From NCBI GenBank assembly GCA_019054805.1, contig JAHQIY010000014.1:558001-622000 (forward strand): a stretch of 64,000 nt of DNA. The letters run 5' to 3'. Shown here one piece after another: positions 10,622-22,087 of the stretch; the stretch's first letter is position 1, and each line of letters begins with the position of its first letter. Both the position numbers and the translations under genes were made by a program. The notes under the pieces are model-generated. The model worked only from the letters and a program-made list of their open reading frames with translations. It did not search any database and had not been told where the DNA came from. The DNA is from Brachionus manjavacas. Lineage: Eukaryota > Rotifera > Eurotatoria > Ploima > Brachionidae.

Positions 10622-13600
10622 TCAAAACTCAAATACGCAATAAGAGTCAAGTGAAGAAAGGATTACATATGCCAACCAAAGACTGATAAATACAAAAGAG
10701 GAAAAATATCTCCAACCGGTCGGACCACCCAATTCACCGCCAATAAACTTACTTCGTCTAAACATCATCATCGAAATGGCTATGAGAGCAAACGAACAAA
10801 ACATGGTCACCGAAAATGCCAAGCTGCCCGGAACCACAACAAATCTAGTACCATTGAAATAATGATAAATCGAAGCGAACATCCAAGCTAAGCCAATTCC
10901 AAGGAAAACATTGACCGCATTTGAACCAGTCACATTGCCCACCGAACTGTCCGCATATCTATCTTGAACCGCTGCCACTTTGCTCGCAAATGTATCTAAA
11001 AAAATTGTAATTAATAATAAAATAAAAATTATTAAATTATTTTTTATTATTAACACTAGAAGCACCAAAACGAGTCAAAATGACTTGTTTTAATAGAATC
11101 CAATGGATAAAAATGGATAACAATTTATTATTTGGATAAATCTATTTAAAACTTAATTTTAATTGAGTAAAAATAAAAATTTGGCTAAAAAAAGTATCTT
11201 GAAAAAATTTTATCTTCTAATGAACTCATTCCTTTTTGAACCAATTTTTCGTCTTTCATGTAAAATGCGCAAACTTTAATTTTTGCATTTTTTAAATTTG
11301 CTTATCTTCGTTCAAGTATTAGGATTTAAGTCAGTTTTTAAAGATTTGTATACTTTTTATAAATATTTTATGACTCATCCATTGATTTTGTAGATAAATT
11401 CAAAATTTTAATTAAAAAACGAGTCAAAATGACTCTTTTTGGTGCTTCTAGTAGTATATACTTGATTTTGTACAAAGGAAATATTTTTTTTATTTGAATT
11501 TAGTTAATTTAGAAAGTTATTCTTATTTTTATGCTGAAAAAAAAATTGTGCTCAAAAAAGCAAAAACTGATTTAGATTTTAGCGACCAAAAAACGAAAAA
11601 GAGTCATTTTGACTCGTTGGTGCTTCTAGTGTTAAGAGATTTCCTCAATAATAGAAAGTTTTTTGTAAAAGTGAATGACTATTCTTCAGCTCAGGGTGAC
11701 ACTCAGTCAGGTGTACCTCAAGGAGCTGTAATTAGTCCTCTCCTTTTTACAATATTTATAATATTCCAAAATTGAACTCGAAAAATAAAAGCTTCTCTCT
11801 TCTATTTGCCGATGATCTTGTTTCCTTCTTTATATTTAAAAAATATAGCAACATTGTCACATCAATAAATTTCTATCTGAAAAAGATTGAAGTTTGGCTT
11901 TTAAAATCAAAATTCCAATTAATTAATAATTATTAATTATTATTATTAATTGTCATTATTATTAATAATTATTTATTATTAATTTTATTCTAATTAAATT
12001 TTATTCAAACAATTAAAAAGCATTAAAACTATTTAAGATATTTTTTTTATCATAAAAAAATGTAAATAAAAATTTTTTTAATTTACCATTTTTTACTATT
12101 GAATTGATTACTTTTTTACTAAAATTTACGTAAATTTATTTTCTTTCATAATATTGAAAATAAAGATTGAAGGATGAAAAAAATCATTTTTTTTAAAAAG
12201 TGCCAAATTATTTCAATTTTTTGGACATTTATTTTTAACATAATTTTGCTTAAAATCCAGTAAATTTACGTTTTTTTATGTAAATTATCGTAAATTTTCA
12301 GACTTGTTTTCAAGTTACAGTTTTAAGTCTAAGTCACAAATATTTAAGTCAAAGTTATGACTTGACTTAAATTTTTTTTTTTGTTAGTGAAGTTAAGTCA
12401 AGTCAATTAATTTTCTGATTTTAAAACTAAAAAATAAATATGATTCTTTAATTAATCCTAAAAAAAATCATTAATAATTTTTTTAAATTTAAATAGAGCT
12501 TTAAATAGATTTTGTTCCTAGACCAATTTCAAAATTTCAAAATTTTTGAAAATTTAAAAAAAAGCAGCAGGAGATCAACAAACCGTAAGTAATAAGCAAT
12601 GAAAAAAAAATTTTAAGTCATTGACTTGACTTTACTTAAGACTTGTGACTTAAAAACAACTCTGTAAATTTCTAAATTCCGAACACCACTGTAGCTAATT
12701 CAACCCATTTTTCATCATTACCAAATTAATCGCCACAACTAAACTAAAAAAAAAAAACCCAAAACTTAGAAAAAAGACAAATATAAGAAAAAAAAGAAAT
12801 TTTTTTTTATTTTTTTAAATATTCATTTTTTCTCTCTTTGCTGGACTTGCGAGCCTCTTGTTGGCATAATGAAAAAAAAATGCTGTCAATTCTTAACTAT
12901 GGCACAGGCTTAGTTTGAAGTGAGAAAGGTGAGAGTTGCGGATAAGTCAAAAATGAAACAACCAAGAGTGAACAAACAAGTGGTCTAAATACCTGGTAAA
13001 GAGGTGCCTAGGGCCACAAATGAAATAGCTGTGACACTGTCCTTGAGGCCAACTGTGCAGCCAAAGTGCGATGCCAAGTCGCCAATGACGGCCGTGAGCA
13101 CTCCAATAATGACAATAGAGACAACGAAACAGGCCCATCCGCCCCAAATTTCTGTCGGCGGCACAAAAGCAAACAACACCTTCCAGAACAGCGAAACAAA
13201 GTGGATCAAATAGTCGCCGATGGACGGCCTTTTGGCGTCTTTGTCGGCTTGTTGCTCGTGGGCCTTTGGTCCATCATTCTGCTGGTTGTGGTCGGCGTCG
13301 TCGTCCTCATCGTCATCGTCGTCGTCAGCATTCACCTGGAAGGCTTCGACGAACTGCTCGCGCCACGACGAAGTGCCGACGAGCACGGCCGCATTGCTCT
13401 TGATCAACAACTTGTCCACAATGCCCTTGATCACCTTGCTCTCTTTGATGCGAATTTCGATTTTGCTCTGATCGCCGAGCCTGGGCCGGCCGGCCTCGTT
13501 GTGGCTAGCTTCGTCCACGTCGGCTACGGGCTCGCCCAGCTTGATGAAAAAGTTCTCGTTCTTCTGGTAGTCCTCGTGGTCGACTATGTCAAGTTCGATG

Positions 13601-15249
13601 TGCTTTTCCACTTCGTTGTTGTAGAAGGTGAGCACGTCGCTCTTTTTCTGGTAGTCGCGTCCGGCCAGGGCCGAGCCGTCCGCGGTCCAGTACGGCACCT
13701 TGACCTTGCCCCTGGCTCCTGACGTGCGAATCACCTTGACCCTGAGCAGCCCCAAGCTCTCGATCACTTCGATGCGGGCCTCGGCGAACATGAACACGCC
13801 GCCATGGTCGTCGTCCAGTATCATCACTGTGGCCAGCTCCGGACTGGTCACGGCGAGCGTGTCCGCGTCCGCCCGCTCGTTCTCCGCGTACCGAGCGTTC
13901 GACAGCCGCACGTAAAAATGCTCGTCCTCTTCGTACACGTCGTCGTCGATTATTTTGACGACAAAGTGCTTGCGGGTCTCGTCCGGATAGAATACCAAAG
14001 TGCCCTCGGCGTACTCGTAGTCGCTGTTGGCCTCGGCCGAGCCGTTCTCGGTCTTGTAGTCGACCAGGATTGTTGTGTTCAAGAGGCCGCCTCGGCGAGC
14101 CACGTACAGCTCAATTGAGCCCACGCTCTCGAAGCATGTGTAGTGAGCGGGCTCGAAAAAAACGCTGGTCAGCGTGTCCAATTGGTGCGGCTCGACTAGG
14201 CTCTCCAGGTTCGACTTTGACTTGGACTGCGCCAGTCTGTCCTTGACCTCGAGTTTTTTGCGCACGTTGGACGTTCCGCCGATGAGCTTGCGCGTCGCCT
14301 GTATCCGATAGTAGGCTCTGCTCTTGGGGCCCCGCTTCAGTATTTCGACCTCGGCCATCTTCTGCAGCTCGTCGACGCCAACATCAGGACACTTTTGTCT
14401 CATCTCCTTGAGTATGCTGATGTACTCTCTGCGGTGCTCTTCGAAGCTTTTGACGTCCGGATTGGCGGCGTCCACGGCCTCCGCGGCGTCGAGCGGCGGC
14501 CTCAGCGGCTGCTCGTTGGCCGCCTCTTCGTCGTCGCCCACCACTTTCGTCGACTTGATTCTCTTTTGCAGAAAGTTTCCCACAAATATCTTCTTGTCGG
14601 CCACGTACGCCGTCAGCACTGTGATCGGAAAGAACAGGAACGTGAGCACTGCTTCCCACACGTCCACGTAGTTTGGCGTGATCACGGCGATGATTATGTA
14701 CAGCCAGATGTAGGCGAACACGCTCCAAGTGGCCGTGACGAAGAAGACGCGCAGGTGCTTGATGCGCCGGACCTCGCCGCCCGGAACCACCGTGATGCAG
14801 TAGCCGATGATGACGAACAGGTTGAAGGCGGCGCTGCCCACTATGGTGTTGGGGCCGAGGTCGCCCGCCTCGAACTTGTTGCCGAATATTTCTATGATGC
14901 TGAGAAGGATCTCTGGCGCCGACGAGCCCAGCGCCATCAGCGTCAAATTGGACACGGTCTCGTTCCAGTAGCGCACCATCACCATCTGCGTGTTTCCCTC
15001 CGAGTCGGTGACTTTGATCGCCTTTTCCTGGCTGGTTATGACCTCGATGGCGGCCATGAACCGATCGGCGATGATGCTCACCCCCAGGAACATGTAGGCC
15101 AGGGCCAGTGCGTACACGCAGGCGCGCGCTACTGTGTCGCCCACGGACACGCTGTCTTGCGGCTGCCACACGGCCAGGATCACGCCTGGCCTGCAGTACG
15201 AGGCCGATGTGTCGCACGATTGAGTGCTGTTCGCAGTTAAATTGTGCAT
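10622..15249 (-). CDS. Na+/Ca2+ exchanger (NCX/Calx, SLC8 family)
   Basis: Plasma-membrane antiporter exchanging about three Na+ for one Ca2+. Exon 1 is 12993-15249 and exon 2 is 10622-10995; splicing restores LPDTFASK across the junction. Total 876 aa, near the family's usual 900-970. Residues 41-66 form the first clear membrane segment (YMFLGVSIIADRFM). The alpha-1 repeat is at about 95-150 (NLTLMALGSSAPEILLS, GSAAFNLF). Residues 215-360 form a charged cytosolic loop. Calx-beta domain 1 is about 366-482 with acidic Ca2+-binding runs (IIDDDVYEEDE, ILDDD); domain 2 is about 485-605. A DDDDDDEDDD run lies at 642-651. The alpha-2 repeat (GDLASHFGC, ALGTSLPDTFASK, GNVTGSNAVNVFLGIG) and GGELGGP follow. 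The in-frame stop upstream supports the ATG at 15249, but no cleavable signal peptide is visible, so an upstream exon is possible. Exon 1 is about 60% G+C, far above its surroundings. Confidence 0.96.
11054..11631. mobile_element. piggyBac-like non-autonomous element
   Basis: The left end CACTAGAAGCACC at 11054 is mirrored by GGTGCTTCTAGTG ending at 11631. Each end is flanked by TTAA (11050-11053 and 11632-11635), the hallmark of piggyBac target sites. The TIRs extend about 30 bp through CGAGTCAAAATGAC. A further copy of the right end (GACTCTTTTTGGTGCTTCTAG) lies at 11431-11451, so the element looks like a ~400-bp unit plus a second end. It has no transposase ORF; it depends on, or once depended on, an element elsewhere. 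Confidence 0.8.
11636..11910 (+). pseudogene. LINE reverse-transcriptase fragment inside the NCX intron
   Basis: Plus-strand frames give RDFLNNRKFFVKVN, then GVPQGAVISPLLFTIFI (RT motif B) and, after a small frameshift, SLLFADDLVSFFIF (catalytic FADD motif) and a Trp-Leu ending. It is the same Jockey-type family as the copies at 42-51 kb. Both flanks of the RT domain are missing. It is antisense to the exchanger gene. Confidence 0.8.
12086..12691 (-). repeat. Partial, reverse-oriented relative of the 836-2481 element
   Basis: The stretch around 12086-12150 is the reverse complement of sequence near 2080-2150 (same order of TTACCATTTTT, ATTGATTAC and ATTTACGTAAATT). The block ends with GAACACCACTG at 12681-12691, followed by TA. 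The opposite end is not identifiable. Confidence 0.5.
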
Positions 15250-15758
15250 TGTTTGTTCGCAGTCTAAATTCGTTGTCTAATCTTGCGACCGAACGTTCAT
15301 TTTTATATGCAAGCAAAGTCGTGGGCTAAAACATCTAAATCTAGAGATAAAGACGCATGATTAGAAGCGCTTAGGCGTTTTCTAAATGAGTTTTAAATTT
15401 GTTCAAGTCGATGCCTAAATTGATCGATTTCTAGACTTACGTAAGCTCAGCTAACTGCTTCTGCTTTTTTTCAAAGTTTATTTATTTTCTAAAGTGGCTC
15501 TGAAATGGAGTAGTAAAACTCGTGTGGACAAAAGGGCGCCAGAAAGTTGACACAATTTGAAGGCAAACAAAGCAAAAGAGAAAGATTCGCCACTTGGCAC
15601 AAGCGCGCTCTTGGTTCTAGCCCATTTCATATTATTAACTTAGTAAAATTCATTTTTATCTTATAATCTTGTCACGTACTTGATTCAATATACAAGCAGC
15701 TATTTTTTTTTATAATACTATCTTTTCATTAATAAAAAATTAGTTATAACAATCTTTC
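15250..15758 (-). promoter_or_regulatory. Upstream region of the Na+/Ca2+ exchanger gene
   Basis: About 500 bp immediately 5' of the exchanger ATG. Base composition drops from GC-rich to AT-rich between 15250 and 15480, with a second mixed-composition stretch at 15490-15630. It should include the 5' UTR and promoter, but I see no clear TATA box or named site. Confidence 0.35.
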
Positions 15759-15800
15759 TACACTGGTTAAAGTGAAACTGTATAATTGGTAAGATTGCAC

Positions 15801-15840
15801 TATTTTACGCAATTTTACGCAATTTTACGCAATTTTACGC
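15801..15840. repeat. Four 10-bp tandem repeats
   Basis: The unit AATTTTACGC is repeated four times (first copy TATTTTACGC) just inside the left TIR of the 15761-17096 element. Such subterminal repeats can be transposase binding sites; here that is inference. Confidence 0.85.
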
Positions 15841-16017
15841 AATATAAGGCCAAAAAAAAAACTCAATTTTAAAGGCCAATGTGGAAAATTAATAAAAAAT
15901 TTGAATTTTATTAAACAATTTTTGAAAAAAAAATCAATACACTTTATTACTTTTTTACATCATTTTGCATCATTTGTAATTTTTTAAAGCTTCTTTTAAA
16001 AATCGCCCCCTTTTCAA

Positions 16018-16315
16018 TTATAATTGTCCCTTTTCTATCCTAGTGGACAATGGGGAGGCGCTCATCTCCTTTTCAAGTACCTCTTTGAGCAACTGCTTTG
16101 ATCTGACACAGAGGCTACTGCATCGAGATGATCATCTACACCGCAATTATTACCCAGTCGAAACTGGTGCCCCTATTTTTATGATGAAAGCGGTTTAAAC
16201 ATTCGCCCCGTATTTCAGAGATATTTTGAAGATTTTTTCACCCTCAGCGGGTTTTGAACCCTCCATCTTCTGCTTGCATGACTAGCACGCAAACCATTCG
16301 GCTATACGGACTCTC
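16018..16315 (-). mobile_element. tRNA-derived SINE, nested in a TIR element
   Basis: On the minus strand the head (16309 to 16241) reads GTCCGTATAGCCGAATGG and so on. It contains a consensus RNA polymerase III A box, TAGCCGAATGG (16302-16292), and a B box, GGTTCAAAACC (16260-16250). An anticodon-like stem pairs TGCGT with ATGCA around a 7-nt loop. The acceptor arms do not pair and loop position 33 is C, so it is not a working tRNA. The body beyond it recurs in part at 18715-18780 (TTGTCCCTTTTCTATCCT, GATCATCTACAC.GCAATTA), and the head recurs at 9839-9857, as expected for a dispersed SINE. Confidence 0.7.
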
Positions 16316-18639
16316 CTTTACAATAAGCTTTTGTTAAAATCAGCAAGAGACCATTTTATGATTGATTTATATAAGAGGCGATTATTTTATTAAAAAAAAA
16401 AGTTTTCTATTAATTACTAAATTTAAATATAGTTGAGTTAGCAAAACTGGTGCCTGCGGAAAATTCTTTCAATGAATGTTGGAAAAGAGCAGAAAGATGC
16501 CTAAAAGCAGAAAAGTCAGTCCAAAAAAAATTTTAATTTTCAAAATAAAAATATAAAAATAAAATTGTTTTTTAATTTTTATTTATTAATACAAAAGATT
16601 TATTGTTTCAATTTTCGAATCATTTTAATTGTATAAGGTGTTTCATTATTTTTTAAATCATCTTTTGGCAAAGAAAATATATGTAATTAACTAATACATT
16701 AATTTAAAAAAATGACAGAAAATTACATATTATTATATTAAATTGTGTAATTTTACCTAAAATGATGTAAAAAAGTAATAAAGTGTATTGATTTTTTTTT
16801 CAAAAACTGTTTAATAAAATTCAAATTTTTTATAAATTTTCCAATTTTCCTCTAAAATTGTTTTTTTTTAGCCTTAAGCGTTTTCGGTCAAATTTACTTA
16901 AATTAGTATAATACTACGTAAAATTAAGGCTTAATTTTACGTAGTATTATAATTATATTAATTATGTAAGATTATTTTATTTTACATTCTCTTACATACA
17001 AGAAATGATTTAATATTATGTAAGCTTACATTTTCTGACGTAAAATAACGTAAAATAATGCAATCATCTCATTATACAGTTTTACTTTAACCACTCTATT
17101 GCCTCATATCGAAAAAATCGTCCCTAGCCTCTGTGAAAGCTTCCTTCAGAATCTCTCTGAAGAGGATACCTTTTGTACCGTTTGAGTACAATTGAGGATG
17201 AGCTTTTGATTATGAAAATTCAAAAAAAATGTCGAAATTTCAACTCATTCATTCATAAAATATAAATTATCTTTTTAATGAATTTAAAAAGATTTTTTAA
17301 TAAAAAAAATATGTTGTTTAATCAAAATTATTATATTTATTAAAGCAAATTTTTTAAATTTTTACTGTAGTAATTTATAATAAAAATGAGCAATAAAAAT
17401 CATCATCCGACAAATTGATAAAAGGGGTCTATACCTTTTTTAAAATTTTTTTTATGTTAATAAAATAAATTTTAGCGTACTATTTTATTTAGATAAAAAA
17501 AAATGTTTTTTAATCTAAACGACTTAATCAATATACGACAAAACTATTTATTCTTTAGTTCGACAACAAAATTTAAAATATCCTATAATGACTTCTATAC
17601 ACCAAAATAATTGATTTTTTTTTTGGACCTTATTTTTTTCTTGCAATTGCTTGAGTGTCCATTCTTTCAATTATACTATTATCGGAATTACTTTGCAAAT
17701 CAAGCATTTTAGAATTTGGTGACAAAATTATATCATAATTTTAGAATTACAGTACTTATTATTTGGATACAAATTTGTAAAATTGCCAAAAAAACAGTTA
17801 TAGTAGGAGTACACTAATTCTTGGGTCAAAAAAGTTGTGTATATTTTTAAAAAGTTATTTTAACCGCATATAGAATTTTTTTTGAGTTAATTTGTTTTAG
17901 TGAAAAAAAAAGTAATTTTAGTTACATTAACAATTTCTAGCCTAAAAAAAGTGACTTACCTAAATAAAAATTACAAAATAATTTAATTTATATCATATCA
18001 TAGAATATAAGAGCTCTAAATATTTTATTTTTAAGTGATGATTTAAAGCACCACAATTTATTAGATAATTTGAATAAAATAACCAAAATTTTTAATCAAT
18101 TTCGCCAAAAATGAATTAAATATCCTCAATTATTAACATTATAAAAAAAATAAATGAACAATTTTAAATATAATTTAACTTTTGTTTTAAAAATGCAAAA
18201 AATTCTAAGAAAAAGTACCTCACGTTTTATCTGATACTTTATAATTGATGTAAAAATTATAAAAAGAAAATAAATGAAAAAATGTAAATAATTTTAAGAA
18301 AAGTGTTGTTACATCATTTGAAGGAGCATTTGCCAAAAACAGATAATCAAATAAAAGACAATAATTTTAATTAGTTTCTAAAATTTCCAATTCATTAGAA
18401 AAAATTAGTTTTTTTAAAATTTAATTTTAGTTACTCGATTTTATATTAATCTCGAGTCGTGTTATCTTGTTAAGACCTCACGTACATTTATGACTCCTAA
18501 TAAAATTACAGCTGAAATTTTATTCTAAAATTTTTTGATGTCTTTATTTTCTGAGTTGAAATTTTAATGTAAAATAAAATTAAGAGTACTTGGGGTATGT
18601 TTACGTGTATTGGTAAAAACCGAAACACGTACCGGATCA

Positions 18640-18850
18640 CGTCAATTTTTCGTGTCATCTTGTCTGTCTTGAGTAATGGAAAATGATCACTAAGCATGTC
18701 ATCATCCATCATAATAATTGTCCCTTTTCTATCCTCGAGTTGATCATCTACACTGCAATTATTACCCAGCACCACAATTAAAATAAGAGCCTAGGTTACT
18801 GCTGAGTATAAAGAAGTCAAGTACCTAGGAGTAGTCACGATGACTGAATG
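18640..18850 (-). pseudogene. LINE endonuclease scrap next to SINE-like sequence
   Basis: A minus-strand frame contains GNNCSVDDQLEDRKG and then DDDMLSDHFPLL. The SDHFPL core is the endpoint motif of APE-type LINE endonucleases (S-D-H-x-P). The GNNCSVDD stretch is shared with the SINE body at 16.1 kb, which suggests that the SINE 3' body derives from a LINE. On the plus strand, EVKYLGVV at about 18810 looks like an RT C-terminal motif. Confidence 0.4.
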
Positions 18851-19538
18851 TGAAAGTAGGATTATGATCATTCATCAGCAGAAAACGCATATATTTTCTA
18901 ATATTTTGCCATTCTCATGGTTTTTCGTTTCCCAGACTAGCTAGTTTCTAATTTAGATCACCATCAATTACTTTTATTTATTTATTTAATTAAAGTTTAA
19001 GTCCCATGGACAAATTGAAATAATAAAAAATTACAAAATGTTAGAATCATTTTTTTATTTAGTCAAAAACACTCGCATTCAGTGGATTAAAATTTCCTGA
19101 GTGTTGGTAAAAGCTTATGAGGTTGATGTACTTTCTTAGAGAACCAAAATTGACTACAACTTTGATGAAACTATTACACAGTTAACTCACTTAAGCTCCA
19201 CATTGTTCTTAATCAAAATAACCACCTCTCGAATTCCTGCATTTTGATCATCACCAAAGTTAAAAAATTTTTGTTAGAAAAGATTGAAAGCAACGACATA
19301 GAAAATCGATATCGTAAAAGACAAGTAATTAGGGAGAAGCAAACGATTTAATTAATGAAGCTGTAATTATGCTTTTTGTTGATTACTTTTGCCGATAAAT
19401 TATTACAAAAATGTCGCATGACACATGTAGAAATGCTGCATCCAAGAACCAATAAATGAAAATAAAATCATAAGACCAGTCTTTTCAGGTACAGATTAGC
19501 AAATAAAGAAAATTTTCCAAATAAACAAGCTTGATCTA

Positions 19539-19674
19539 AACTAAACAAAATAAATTGAAATAAAATTATAACACTAAAATTATTATATAATATAAATATT
19601 TATTTTCTACTCTAATTGTACACTCATATTTAATATATATTTTGATATTTTGCAATCATGAGGACTGAAAAGAA
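19539..19674. repeat. 136-bp direct repeat, copy 1
   Basis: Runs from AACTAAACAAAATAAATTG to GACTGAAAAGAA. It differs at about three positions from copy 2 at 21952-22087, 2.41 kb downstream in the same orientation. No TG...CA termini are seen, so it is not an obvious LTR. Confidence 0.85.
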
Positions 19675-21879
19675 GGCGCCCCCATTCGGAACTTCTCTGG
19701 TACAACTTTTCCTAAATTTTTTTTTTTAATTATAAAACGAAACTTAAATTTTTGGAATAAATTTTTTGATTTAAAATTAAATTTTAGTTCAATGATAGAT
19801 CAAGTCAAAGAAATCTTGCAAAAGAAAGAAAATATTGACTTAAAATAAAATTTAGAGTAAAAAAAAATGAAGCTCTTAGGTATAAATGTGTGGCGAGGAT
19901 TAAAGACAAAAAAAACAGCGCATACAACTTAATCAGTCAAAAGTGTTCTTCTAAATGCTGATTAACACATGAAATTTATTTTTTCCTTTCTAAATGAGTT
20001 CTTAGCTTTTTTAATATTTTCGGAATGAAAGATTTAAATCTAAAAGAAGAAAATAAAAATTAAAACAAATACCATTTTGCACCTGTCATTACTTTTTCAG
20101 TTTATTTAATTTTCTTTTATATCAAATCTATTTATTCTTCTATTTACTTAAAATTTTTTTTTTAAATTTGGAGGAACTTTGACTCGGCACAGATAAAACA
20201 AACAAATAATTATAAGACAAAAAGAAACTAAGTTTTTTGGTATAAATTTTGATTCTAAATTAAATTATATTAAATTCTAGTTCAATGATCTAAATTAAAA
20301 TTATTTTAGTAATGCTGGAATAAATAATAACCCACTAATTAATAAACTAATTGAAGAATTTAATTAAATATGGCAATTTTTTTCTATCTTACATTTTTCA
20401 ATAAATCTTTAAGTAAAAAAGCCCAAAAAAAGAAGGAAACTTGAAGTTTATGCTCATGATCACAAAACTTAATTGATCAAAATCTTAATACAAATGATGA
20501 AATTAGCGTTTTCTTTCTTTTTTTTCAATTTAATAAAATTTTTAATGTTTTTTTTAGAAAAAAAAAATTTTATTATGAGTTCTTCTACAATTTTATTTGA
20601 AAAATTTAAAGAAAAATTTAAAATCCACATTAAGTTATCCAAATTAAGACTTAAACAAACAAAATTAAATATACAAAATTTGAAAATATTGATTAACACT
20701 TTATTTTTTCTTCAGATAGAATTTTATTTAATTTTTATAAAAAATTTAATCTAATCACATTTTTATTCATAATAAAAAGGGAAGCCTTGAAAATAAGATA
20801 AATATGCACCTTATCGAACTTGAACAAAGGCTGACCACTGATTTAATGGTCTTTTGTAAATTCAAAACAAAAATTAAATATTGATTTTAACCTAAAAATT
20901 AATGGAAATTAAATCCGAAGCCAAAAAAGAAATTTCGTTTGCATCTTTTAAATTTTACTTCAATGATATACGAAATTAAAGAACGTGGTAATTCAAGGCT
21001 AAATTTAATTAAGATTATGTCAAACAAAAAATAGGGTCTAAATTATGACATGTTATTGTTATATTCATTCATTCTCAGAAACTAATATCAGAAAAATACA
21101 AATAATTTACCATTCAGCTTTTAGGTCTATTATCGTCTCAACCTAATTAAGGTTTATAGGTGGTAAAAACTGTGGAGCCTCCAGCACGACAAATAAAACA
21201 CTATTCAAATTATTAACCAGAAAAACTTGGAAACAATTCCGAGAAAGACTGTTAGATAGGCCGAGTGATGAGTCTTCAACTTCACTATCTAGTATAGTTG
21301 AAATCGGCCATTATTATTTTGTTGGTACCAAGTTCTAAATATCTAAGCAAGTATATAAAAAAAGGAAACAATATTTAAGCATCTATGTTCATTATTTTTG
21401 CTGAACAAAAAATCCCTTACCCAGAACTATAACTCAGATCCCTATATTTTATAAAAAATATATTTTGATTTAAAAAATTTGATAGTACCATAAAATATTT
21501 TTTTTTCTAAAGCTATCAGAGCAAACAGCTTAATAAGATATGAGCTAAAAATATAAAACATATTCCAAGACATCCAAGGTGGTAAACCATGCACAGCTAA
21601 ACTTAGATCTTAACGAATTCATGTTGCATGAAACGAATAACAATCCCAAATTTAATTCATTGATCCAAAACTTTAATATTTTCTTAAATGGAAGATAGTT
21701 CTGGGTCAATACGCTTATCCAGCAACAACCGCCAATCTTTATATTTATTTATGTTTTTTATTTTATTTGTAATTTTAACTCGATTTAAACACATTTAAAC
21801 AATTTTTGATCCTTTTTAATAATCATTAGGCTAAAAAGAAGGTTGTTGTTCCTTCATTGTTCGAATTGTTTGTTTCTGA

Positions 21880-21951
21880 GTTAGCCATTTGTTCCATTCT
21901 GAGTAGCCTGAGGGTTCCCTCAAATAAATAAAATATAATAATAATAATAAT
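21880..21951 (+). mobile_element. Possible retroposon 3' tail
   Basis: A mixed-composition segment (GAGTAGCCTGAGGGTTCCCTC) runs into AAATAAATAAAATA and an (ATA)n array. Such AT-rich microsatellite tails end the other LINEs in this window. The array abuts repeat copy 2 exactly. No coding remnant is visible upstream. Confidence 0.35.
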
Positions 21952-22087
21952 AACTAAACAAAATAAATTGAAATAAAATTATAACACTAAAATTATTTTA
22001 TAATATAAATATTTATTTTCTACTCTAATTGTACACTCATATTTAATATATATTTTGATCTTTTGCAATCATGAGCACTGAAAAGAA
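21952..22087. repeat. 136-bp direct repeat, copy 2
   Basis: Near-identical to 19539-19674, same strand. It begins immediately after an (ATA)n tail, so it may be old flanking DNA duplicated together with a retroposon insertion. Confidence 0.85.

Larger units (their letters stand above)
10996..12992 (-). other. NCX intron (1,997 nt), loaded with repeats
   Basis: Donor CCAG|GTATTT at 12992 and acceptor TTTTAG at 10996, phase 1, splitting the Asp codon of LPDTFASK. It holds a TTAA-flanked element (11054-11631), a LINE RT fragment (11636-11910) and a partial relative of the 836-2481 element (12086-12691). The exon at the acceptor sits within the alpha-2 repeat, so retention would truncate the transporter. 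Confidence 0.9.
15761..17096. mobile_element. TIR DNA element, 1.34 kb, TA-flanked
   Basis: The left end CACTGGTTAAAGTGAAACTG (15761) pairs with the right end CAGTTTTACTTTAACCACTC (to 17096); the TIRs run about 50 bp inward, through a TATTTTACG stretch. TA flanks both ends (15759-15760 and 17097-17098), as for Tc1/mariner-type insertions. No transposase ORF is present. A SINE-like sequence sits inside it (16018-16315). Four 10-bp repeats lie just inside the left TIR. Confidence 0.8.

Noticed and set aside
13004-15329. Several long open frames on the plus strand and alternative minus frames over the NCX exon (for example 14395-15240)
   Set aside because: They arise because the GC-rich exon contains few stop codons in any frame; the encoded peptides are low-complexity (R/G/H- or V/D-rich) and no homology is visible, while the NCX frame matches its family end to end.
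16241-16309. A functional tRNA gene
   Set aside because: A and B boxes are present, but the acceptor arms do not pair, the T stem is imperfect and the base before the anticodon is C instead of T. A tRNA-derived SINE head explains it better.
20469-20754. Overlapping open frames of about 76-93 codons on both strands
   Set aside because: Composition is almost only F, L, K, I and N, as expected from poly-A/T runs; no splice or start context and no recognisable family.
19539-22087. An LTR retrotransposon bounded by the 136-bp direct repeats
   Set aside because: No TG...CA termini, primer-binding site, polypurine tract or gag-pol coding lies between the repeats.
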